Positions 55,899 through 64,000 of a stretch of 64,000 bases of DNA are shown piece by piece. The stretch's first letter is position 1. Each line of letters begins with the position of its first letter. The position numbers and the translations under genes are program-made. The stretch comes from Halictus rubicundus (Eukaryota; Arthropoda; Insecta; Hymenoptera; Halictidae). The notes beneath the pieces were generated by a model. It was not told the DNA's origin. It searched no databases and saw only the letters and a list, made by a program, of their open reading frames with translations. The stretch spans positions 1,708,310-1,772,309 of the forward strand of contig NC_135152.1 in NCBI RefSeq assembly GCF_050948215.1, read 5' to 3'.

Positions 55899-56425
55899 TG
55901 TGAGGCGGCGGCACGGTGGCGCGTGTTGTGCGCCTGCGCCAAGCGCATGGAACGAGGAGCCGCGTTTGCCGTGCGACTCTTCCTTCTTCTTCTTCGAGAG
56001 AACCTGGCTGCATACAGACGTGTTTCGCTTCGTAAAGATTTCTGCGTAGAACTGTTCAACCGTGCCGGCCTATATCTTATTATCGCGACTCGTTTTGAAG
56101 TGTCGCGAACTCTCGCTGTGAGCTTGTTAATAAACCTCGTTATTCGGTCGTTATCCGACGTGTTTATTACTCGTGAGGAGTGGGCCTCACGTGCTTAACC
56201 TATATCCGCCTTGCCGCGAACACGTGGCGCGTCCACATTGAACGCAGTCCGTCTGGACATATATTTCGTGCGTTCTCGCCAGAGAACGCGTGGCCTCCGG
56301 CCACTGGTGACCCCAATCTCTCGTGTGTTACGAGATCTATGTTCCTAGTCCCCACGTGCGTGGAGGACCGTCGGAACTTGGCAGTGCGTACACCTGTACG
56401 CCTCCACCATCCTAAAATCCCCACA
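55899..56425 (+). repeat. Family J solo LTR, plus strand
   Basis: 527 bp, TGTGAGGCGGCGGCACGG...AAAATCCCCACA, homologous to 62400-62952. TACG lies on both sides (55895-55898 and 56426-56429). Confidence 0.7.
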
Positions 56426-57176
56426 TACGGTGTTGTCTCCCGCCCTCTAGAATAGATTTTGCCTGGAGTAAGAAACAGAAGGCCAACGACGGTATCTCGT
56501 CGGTGCAGAAGACCACGAAGGAAATTCTCGTCCGTGAGAAGGTGAATCATCTGATCATCACGGAACCATATCGATTATCAAATGTTACATTCTCCGACGA
56601 ACGTATTCTAATTAAACAGATATTTCTTTTTAGTGTTGCTTTTTAAGATTTAAAATATTGAAAGTAAAACTGATATCAAGGACAAAAAATTCGTAGAAAT
56701 ATTTTTCGTAAGAAAGTGTTAAAGCATAATTTTAGAAAAATCAATTTCTACTTCAAATTTCATATGGGATACCTTAATTTGTAATTTAAAAATATTTCAT
56801 GAACAAGCATTATTTCCTTACACTCTTTTTTATAGATAATTGTTCTAAGAATCGATCTGTGGGAACAGAAATATTTTGAAAACCAGAGTAGCGTTTATTT
56901 AACGTACTATTCCGAATAGTATAGAGTTAGAGAGACAATCACGTGGATGAATTAATATAATATAAAATAATATAATTGTAGGAGCAAAGATGGGCAAATT
57001 TTTATTGAAATAGACATTTCAAACAGCGAATAAAAGATTAAAAAATGATTTGTTACGCGTCAAATAAAAATAATTATGTTATCTCTATTCCACACGTAAT
57101 GAATTTATTCGACGAATAAAGATTTTTTTTTAAAGACCGATCAACAGCTTACAATGTAAGCACACGGAGAATCCAG

Positions 57177-57442
57177 CATTATTGGCAATTTATGCTTTTA
57201 TGTTTTTAATCAGAACAATATTGTTACGACGAATGAGTTGTAGAGCTTGTTCCGATCGAAATGAGTCCAAACACGACATCATTCGGACTGTCTTTAATGA
57301 GATTGTAATTTTTATCGTAACATTACGTATCAGTGAAACTTGTTCGATTATACTCGAATTTGACCTCATTTTCATCAGGAAAATCCCCTCCATTCGCTCG
57401 ACACAATTTTATGAGGATATATTAAAAAATCTAAAAGTTTAA
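57177..57442 (+). repeat. Module X, copy 5
   Basis: Right-arm copy of the module in the 44549-57796 foldback, inverted relative to copy 4. Confidence 0.7.
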
Positions 57443-57796
57443 ACTTTCATTCGTGCGCGATTCTCCATCCGCTTACATTGTATGTCGTCTGTCGTCGCTG
57501 GGTCTTTCATGCTCGGCGGTCGGCAAAAGTTATTCGAAGATTTATTCGAAGCCTTCGAATAAAAGATACAGATAAAAGATGAAAAAATTATTCGAAGTTC
57601 GAATAAATCCGCTTCGAATAAAAAAAAATTATCTTTATTCGTCGGATAAATTCTCGTCGAATAAAATTACTTATCCGATACTCGTCGAATAAAGATACTT
57701 TTTTTATTCGAACCTTCGAATAACGAATAAAGATAAAGTATCTTTTATTCGAATCGTTATTTAAATAATTTTTTATCTAAATAATGCCCAACTCTG

Positions 57797-58120
57797 GGTG
57801 GCACGAGCTGCTGGGCCTGGGCCGACGGGGCTCGAAGCCGCTTATTCGAGCTGACGAAAATTATTCGAAATTCGGAAGAATTAGTCGTAGCCTCCGAATA
57901 ACAGTACAGATAAAAAATGAAAATTTAATTTGAAGCTTCGAATATAAAAAAGTATTTTTATTCGTCGGATAAATTCTCATCTAATAAAATTATTTATTCG
58001 ACACTCGTCCAATAAAGATGCTTTTTTTATTCGAACCTTCAAATAACAAATAAAGATAAAGTATCTTTTATTCAAATTTTTATTGAAATAATTTTTTATC
58101 CCAAATAATGCCCAACTCTG
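57797..58120. mobile_element. hAT-like arm fragment
   Basis: A TTATTCGAA-rich arm ending GCCCAACTCTG directly before cgagggcc, the same junction (inverted) as at 2981 and 16340. Its other end is missing. Confidence 0.55.
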
Positions 58121-59287
58121 CGAGGGCCGTTAGCAGCGTGAAAAATTTACTTAATATTTAAAGAGTGTATCATTACAAGAGTGAACAAAGTGCATACACT
58201 TGGAACTGTTACAGAAATATGTAAGATTACCCTTTCGATGAAGTATCGAATGAGGTTTATAACACGAGCGACTGGAATCCGCCTCTTTTGAGGAGTTTAG
58301 TACACACTGCATGTCTAGCCTTCCTTTAATTAGTTTTGGAGGCAGGTCTCTGGAAGTAGTGGATGCATTCGCTTGTATGGTCTGGATTGCGACTCAATAG
58401 GGATTGTTAGCGTACCATAAAACTCCAGATGTGACACAGAACACAGGTAGGTGTGCTGGGCGCTACGTCACCAACGCACTAAAGGACTGAAGTGAAGGAA
58501 ACACTTATGTTTTTTCAATGATCGTCGCAAAAAATTGTTCTTCCTTGAATACGGATGGTACCATGGTATTGAGTTGTAAAAGAGTGTTAAACAGAGCTGC
58601 AATGCAACCCATAAAAAATTGGTAGAACGGTGAAATAAAGAGTAAACTAGAATGTTTTCGAGTAAAATTATTTAAAAATAGTTCTAATGTGTTTTTAAAG
58701 TCATCTAGTAAAAATCTTATGGTGCTGAGGTGGAAAAAATATTTATTCATGAAAGAAAATTTTTTTAATTAATAATAACAGTAGCTAAATATATGAACAA
58801 ATTTAAGATAGTGTTGATGACAATAGCTCATTATTAGATTAATATTCAGGTTGGTCGCTTTTAAACTTCGATATGAGATCTGTATTTGTTCGAATTTTTC
58901 CGGATTTTCCATTTTTTACAACTAGAGTTTGCAACTACAAACTTGGAAAAAATAAAATACGTATCATTACAATTAATATTATTCTTAATTTATATTAATT
59001 AGAGATTTTGTACACAAGATTTACATGTTAGTTACATATTTCATATAAAACAATTAAGCTGTACGTTCTAATCCTGGTTAAAAAAATAATGTGCGTTCAG
59101 TTTTATGCTAAAAGGCGGACCGGTTCTGTTCCAGGAAAGACTGACCGGTTCTGTGCCATGCTAAAAGACTGACCGGTTCTGTTCCAGGAAAGACTGACCG
59201 GTTCTGTGCCACGCTAAGGCTGAGCAGATATCAGCACTATATCGGGAACGTCGAAAACCCGGGCGTGAGCACTCTCATTCCTCTCTG
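58121..59287 (-). mobile_element. Foldback DNA element, family A, copy 3 (right arm)
   Basis: Inverse of 15212-16339, ending GAGCACTCTCATTCCTCTCTG. It lacks both the LINE and the gypsy that split copy 1, so it shows the unbroken arm. Subterminal units lie at 59105-59216. Confidence 0.75.
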
Positions 59288-59307
59288 GCCAAACCACGCT
59301 ATAAAAC

Positions 59308-60048
59308 TGTTGCGTCGCAGTGTGGTGGAATAGGGATTTTGGTTGTGGGTTCGAGTGCCCGTGGAGCGCTGAAGCGCTCTGCTCGTGGAAGTTAAGAAAT
59401 AAACTTTGTACACAGAGTTTAAAGGCGAAAAACTGTTGTAGATTTTATTAGAAGTACTTGGAGATGTAACTCCCTCAGTTCTACAATGAGTTCTGTCTCA
59501 TCCTGGAGCTTCGAATCCTTTTTCTAGCTTCTTCCTTCTCGTCTCGCTTCCTTAGCCAATAGGAAAATTGGGATCTTCTGGCTAGGCGTTGAGTCGTCGG
59601 ATCACTCGTCTTCCGGTTGCTGCTTGATGGTGATTGGTAGTGGATGGATCTTAATAGCGCACGCACGGGAGTGGGGTACGCATGAGGGTGAAGCCCCGCC
59701 AAAACAAGGGACGTGGAGCCATGTGGGACCGAACAAGAGAGAGGTCCGAGGGAGTTCCAAGAGGTCCTTGACTGAGAATTTGACCTTAACTGATTCCGGA
59801 CTTCGACTATCCCTAATTTATGTAAAATTGGAGAAGCTACTCTAAGAGACTGCGTGACTTTCTCTAAATTCCGCAATTAGTCTCGCCGACTCGAATTTCG
59901 TCAAGGATCTCTATGGAACTCTCCCGGTCTTTCTTTACCTACTCTAAACTATCGCGCCCAAATAAAATACGTATGTATGAAATACGCGATTACATCTTAT
60001 ATTTAAATTTGCCTCTCCGCGCCATTAATCGATACTCTATATATCTAG
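59308..60048 (+). repeat. Family K repeat, copy 2
   Basis: About 740 bp matching 46150-46901 in inverse orientation. On its minus strand a 131-codon frame (59876-59481) is continuous; it has no recognisable domain. GGGTTCGAGTGCC lies at 59347-59359. Confidence 0.55.
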
Positions 60049-60109
60049 CTATGTTCGCGTGGTCAACTGGCCACGCTACAAAACAAACTTCTCCCTAACG
60101 CGCAACTGC

Positions 60110-60408
60110 TGTAGGGATATTGACGCTGCCGCGCCATTCCCCTAGGCACGCGCCTAGAGAATATGCTCCGACGAGGTTGGCACTGCCAACCTCGGGCAAT
60201 GCAGGCGAGAGAACCGCCTGTGTACTCTCTCGCTGCCTGACTCTCGATCGAGACAGACGTCTCGATCCTACGCTCTCGAAGAGAAGTCGAATAAAATTTT
60301 CGTTACATACACGAGTTAATTATTATCGATAGAAAGTCTCCCAGTGGTTCTGTGCAGAGTAGGCTGCATCTTGGTTCCGCCTTTATCCGCGGAACCCTTA
60401 AACCTACA
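60110..60408 (+). repeat. Family L solo LTR, copy 2
   Basis: 299 bp, same ends as copy 1 (TGTAGGGATATTGACG ... CTTAAACCTACA). The flanks (ctgc / ccag) do not form a clear target duplication. Confidence 0.7.
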
Positions 60409-61056
60409 CCAGGGGGAGGAAACTCTTATGTATGACCTTGGACCGCGTAGTTCACTTGCGAGGGAATGAACTTAGATGGCACCACGTTCACAGCCATCAC
60501 GTGATTAAACGTGACTGGACAATATTGATGTTCGAATCTTTGCTGCTATTGGACGCTACTATTGCCGCGAAAACCACTGCTGTATGAATGTGTATGAACG
60601 GATGGTCTCGAATTGAGTTGTCAACTGCTGTCAATTGTTTGATTGTTGTTGCTGTGGACCACGCGGACCGTTGCTGATTTTCAACAATCTTCAGAACCAG
60701 ATTTTCCAAGCTTCTTTTATATTATATATAACTTCTTTATATTATAGAAAATTCGATTAATAAGCTCAGGAAATATTGAAGAAATATTGAAAAAATACTT
60801 TGCTCAGTGTTAAATCAATTTTAGAATTAATTTTTCAAAATTGAGGGACACTTAGTGAACTTATTTTTGAGCTTATTTTTCGAATTTTACTTTGTGCATT
60901 AATTAGAACATTTTTTTAAGTTTGTTTTAGAATAGTGAGGTGCAGAGTGCAGCAGCAAGTGCAAAAAGTGGATAAAGACATAAGATACATTAAGTGAACA
61001 ATTATTGTGTATAAGATACAGTGAACAATTATTGTGAAAATTTGAACATTAAAACA
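60409..61056. other. Upstream region of the THAP gene
   Basis: The first 300 bp are GC-balanced and unrecognised; the rest becomes AT-rich towards the start codon. A promoter is expected here but no clear element is visible. Confidence 0.45.
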
Positions 61057-61974
61057 ATGGTGAAAGCTTGTGCAGTTCCACGGTGCTCGTCGGGTGTTAC
61101 TACGCTGGCATATTATTTCCCTAAAGACATGAAACAATCTGAGTCTTGGGCCAAAAAAGTTCAGTGTCCTATGATACTTAAACTGGCATGCAATGAAAGG
61201 CGGAAATACAGAGTATGCTATAAACACTTTGGAGAAGATTCATTTCTCAGAGAAAATTTTTTTGGATGCATACGATCTTTTGGGCATCAGAACATACATC
61301 CTACTCCATACGGCTTCCAGACAGCATATAAAATAATGCTAATCAATAATATTGCCTCCAGCCAAAGTGTTGGCTTCAATTGTGAAGATATCTGCAGTGG
61401 ACACTTTCTGTTTACCTTAAAGAAGCTTCTAACAGAAGAAGAGCAACAAAAAGGGGACATCCAATCTGCAGTATCTGAGGTAATAATAGAAGAAAGGAGT
61501 GCTGCGGCTCAACATACCAAAGATATAGCACAAGAAGAATCGGTGGAAATTGATAATTGTACAATTATAAAGAAGATCATTTCCGTTAGCCCTCATAAGG
61601 AATGCCAGTTGTGCAAAGCATCTTTTTGCAGATTTAATGAAGATGCATCAATACAGAATGTATTGAAAAAAATGGATATATTGCTGCACAAAGCCATGCC
61701 CCATGTATATTTCAAAAGTAAACTCCAAGAATACATGGAGAACATGTTGCATGCGCAAATGAACTTTTCATTTATCAAATGTGAGCACCATGGAAACCAA
61801 TTACAAAAAAGGATAATGAGTGTAAAAATTTCAAATTTTATTGGCAACTGGTGCACCAAAATTAATAATATCCTATGTGGGAAGGACGTCAGAAAACAAC
61901 GAGACGCAGTATTCCAGCAAGCACAGTTGAAACACGTGAAGCTTGGAAGATCCGCGCGAAAAAAGAAAAATTAA
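61057..61974 (+). CDS. THAP-domain zinc-finger protein, single exon
   Basis: 305 residues from ATG 61057 (MVKACAVPRCSSG); the upstream open stretch begins with GTG and is not part of the gene. The N-terminal THAP domain is a C2CH DNA-binding finger, here with C5, C10, C54 and H57, the invariant Trp (W31), F58 and FP at 21-22, followed by HPTPYG, close to the AVPF-like box. THAP domains occur in P-element transposases and in host regulators. The middle (about 130-190) is Glu-rich. A distinctive C-terminal part has CQLCKASFC, several helices (NVLKKMDILLHKAM, YMENMLHAQMNF) and a basic tail ending RSARKKKN. I see no transposase catalytic domain and no recognised C-terminal family. The frame is intact although mobile elements flank it on both sides. 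Confidence 0.8.
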   Translation: MVKACAVPRCSSGVTTLAYYFPKDMKQSESWAKKVQCPMILKLACNERRKYRVCYKHFGEDSFLRENFFGCIRSFGHQNIHPTPYGFQTAYKIMLINNIASSQSVGFNCEDICSGHFLFTLKKLLTEEEQQKGDIQSAVSEVIIEERSAAAQHTKDIAQEESVEIDNCTIIKKIISVSPHKECQLCKASFCRFNEDASIQNVLKKMDILLHKAMPHVYFKSKLQEYMENMLHAQMNFSFIKCEHHGNQLQKRIMSVKISNFIGNWCTKINNILCGKDVRKQRDAVFQQAQLKHVKLGRSARKKKN

Positions 61975-62141
61975 AATATAAAAAGAATAAGGATCTAATA
62001 TCGTAATATTGTATTATATTATGTTATATTTTTATATTGTATTGTATTATGTTATATTTTTATATTGTATTATATTTTTATATTGTTAATAATTATATTA
62101 TATTGTATTATAATATTGTATTATTATATAGTATGTTTCGA

Positions 62142-62147
62142 AATAAA
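62142..62147 (+). terminator. Polyadenylation signal AATAAA for the THAP gene
   Basis: AATAAA 168 bases after the stop codon, in an AT-rich 3' region. A second, weaker ATAAAG follows at 62159. Confidence 0.55.
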
Positions 62148-62236
62148 ATATTGTTAAAATAAAGTGATTACAAAACATTTCATATCATATAAGTTTACTT
62201 ATAAGTTTGAAGCAGTAATCATACAGTCACGTACAG

Positions 62237-62285
62237 TACAGTAGGTATATGTGTATGTGTATATATGTATATGTATGTGTGTAGA
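62237..62285. repeat. TATG-rich microsatellite
   Basis: Degenerate GTATATGTGTATG runs. Confidence 0.8.
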
Positions 62286-62399
62286 ATCGTGCAGCTATAT
62301 ATATAGCTTTTAGTTGAGGTCATGAGGGAATGGGTCCAGATGGCACTGCTAATGTCCACACATTATACATGGGAGATTGCCCCCCCTGACCAACACTGC

Positions 62400-62952
62400 T
62401 GTGGGGCGGCGGCACGGTGGCGCGTAGGCTGCACGTTGTGCGCCTGCGCCAAGTCATGTAACGGAACGAGTCGTATCCGTTGTCGACTCTTCCTGCTTCT
62501 TCTCCGAGCCTTGATGGAGAGAACCTCGCTGCACATAGCGTCCCGCGCTTTCGAAAAGTGTATTCGGCGGCTTACTGCCGCTCGACCGTGCCGGTTCCGG
62601 ATATGGTAGTCGCGACTCGTTTCCAGTATCGCGAGCTCTCAGTCGGGAGTTGTTAAATAAACCTTGTTACTTTTGGTTACTACCCGACGTGTTCTTTACT
62701 CGTGAGGAGTGGGCCTCACGTGTATAACCTAGATCCTCCTTGCCGCGACCACGTGGCGCGTCCATTTTGGACGCAGTCCGTCTGGACATCTATTTCGAGC
62801 GTTCTCGCCAAAGAACGCATGGCCTCCGGCCACTGGTGACCCCAATCTCTCGTGTGTTGCGAGATCTACGTTCCTAGTCCCCACGTCCGTGGAGGACCGT
62901 CAGAACTCTTCATTACGTACATCTGTACGCCTCCACCATTAAAATCCCCACA
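62400..62952 (+). repeat. Family J solo LTR, complete copy
   Basis: 553 bp, TGTGGGGCGGCGGCACGG...TTAAAATCCCCACA, with target duplication CTGC at 62396-62399 and 62953-62956. A TTAAATAAACC near 62655 may be its polyadenylation signal. The best-preserved member of family J in the window. Confidence 0.8.
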
Positions 62953-64000
62953 CTGCATTGCGCACAACGCCACCTGAAAAGTGGTAAAGTGTTGAGCACC
63001 GCGGGGGTGAAGAGGAGTACGGGGGATATAGTACACTGGTGTCCACCGGTGTCTAACTAGTCGGCACTGGCATGTAAAGCCAGTTTCAATTCGTTTCACG
63101 GCATCTCGAATCCATAGCACAGACGAGGTATAAGGATAGACCTATCATCTTATGGGACTTCGTGTCCGATGTTCTGAAATATCGACCGTTCAAAAAATCA
63201 GAGGTTTTGGTATGCCCTCTACGATTTAGAGTGGTGAGTTTAGGAATTATATTGAATCACAAGTATCGAAGGCGTAGTTGCCAAACCACATCGGAGAATA
63301 TTCGTCGCATAGTTGCCAATTTACTGTTACTGCCGTGTAATGCACAGCGCGTATTTCGGCTATTTTCCAAGTTACAGTTGCAATTCTGGAAAAGTAAACG
63401 AAACGAGATATTACATGATTAATTCAACCTGAATATTTCATCTTTGTTTAAGTACAATGCTTTCTGTTTCTATACTCATTTTAAAGCTAAATAAATGCTT
63501 TTTCAATTTATATAAATAAACTTTTATTTATTGATAGTAAACATAATAATAATTCTTGTTGAAAATTGAAATACCTATTTAACGCTATTTTTATCTTGAA
63601 ATTGATTTATATGAACTGTTGTTGGCTCCTTTGAACGTTCTGCTATCAAATATAATTTTGAAAAGGACGGAAAAATATTCAAAAGATTGTCAACAAAAAT
63701 TTTAATGACAGCTGTTATGCGAGGTTCCATATTAGTTACAAGTTGCAGCGTGTCTGTTATTATATGTGAACATTACATATACACTTATTAGTTCTTTTTT
63801 CCAAATATTTTCATAAGTTGTGCCAGAACTTATTAATTATAAACAATAAATCTGTATAAAATTCTGTTTATTGCTGATCTGACTTATCGTTAAATCGTAA
63901 AAGCATACAGGAGTTCAGATTTAGTTGATCTCTTACCATTATTGTTATCAGTTTTGAAGTAATTGTTTAGCAATAATAACAATATCGATAATAATTATCG
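62953..64000. other. Unassigned sequence at the right edge
   Basis: About 1 kb, AT-rich after 63420. A plus-strand frame of 86 codons (63162-63422) is open but has no recognisable domain. No repeat shared with the rest of the window was found. Confidence 0.4.

Larger units (their letters stand above)
44549..57796. mobile_element. hAT-like foldback element with nested LTR elements
   Basis: Left end CAGAGTTGGGCATTATTTAG, right end its inverse at 57796. Left arm 44549-45901 and right arm 56430-57796 are inverted copies: TTATTCGAA outer part, module X, an AT-rich middle, then ACCGACGAGATACCGTCGTTGG. The flanks ggtgtgcc (44541-44548) and ggtggcac (57797-57804) agree at only five of eight positions. 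The centre was invaded by two family J LTRs, a family K insertion, a family L solo LTR and a complete gypsy. No transposase seen. Confidence 0.65.

Noticed and set aside
44541..57804. Claim of an 8-bp target duplication for the large hAT-like foldback
   Set aside because: ggtgtgcc and ggtggcac match at only five positions; stated as uncertain rather than claimed.
59347..59359. A possible tRNA gene around GGGTTCGAGTGCC
   Set aside because: No acceptor stem or anticodon arm can be drawn around the motif; only a B-box-like similarity remains.
63162..63422. 86-codon plus-strand frame at the right edge
   Set aside because: No domain, no repeat partner, no clear start context; not supported as a gene.

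Overview
The window looks like a transposon-rich stretch of an insect genome, most likely a hymenopteran and probably an ant. That is inference: a purine-rich LINE ORF1 of a type I associate with ant genomes, several young LTR retrotransposons, mariner-type elements with long inverted repeats, and spliced animal genes with short AT-rich introns. No bacterial features, rRNA, convincing tRNA or CRISPR array is visible.

Only three loci look like host protein-coding genes. A six-exon MARCH5-type RING-CH ubiquitin ligase lies at 21373-23541 (+). A two-exon cysteamine (2-aminoethanethiol) dioxygenase, ADO, lies at 26278-27116 (-), so the two are convergent. A single-exon THAP zinc-finger protein lies at 61057-61974 (+). 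Nearly everything else is mobile DNA, much of it nested.

Layout. 1-9648: a foldback element (family A; its left end is outside the window). Its left arm is split by an internally deleted LINE (47-2250, 15-bp target duplication) and its right arm by a CsRn1-type Ty3/gypsy element (3920-9005, 4-bp duplication). 9649-20313: a mosaic of dispersed repeats, a truncated LTR with six short tandem units, a large palindrome containing a 466-bp solo LTR, a second copy of family A, a palindromic hAT-like element (16340-18627) and a 245-bp tandem triplication. 20314-27843: the two host genes, with a MITE inside one intron and a deleted mariner between them. 27844-40823: a 13-kb minus-strand gypsy element with 1698-bp LTRs and decayed coding frames, interrupted by a complete Ty1/copia element (33292-37841) with apparently identical 230-bp LTRs and an open 1310-codon frame. 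40859-42659: a mariner-like element with 305-bp inverted repeats. 44549-57796: a hAT-like foldback whose centre holds inverted solo LTRs, a third solo LTR and a complete 412-like gypsy element (47271-55589) with intact gag and pol. 57797-60408: further repeat copies. 60409-64000: the THAP gene, another solo LTR and unrecognised sequence.

The most notable signals are: (1) two gypsy elements with textbook -1 frameshift heptamers in register, followed by hairpins, at gag/pol; (2) a gypsy element with nearly identical LTRs but ruined coding frames, suggesting mobilisation in trans; (3) an intact, very young copia; (4) repeated palindromic hAT-like elements sharing an internal module; (5) three tacg copies around two opposed solo LTRs at the centre of a palindrome, next to a perfect 29-bp hairpin; (6) the lone THAP gene surrounded by mobile DNA.
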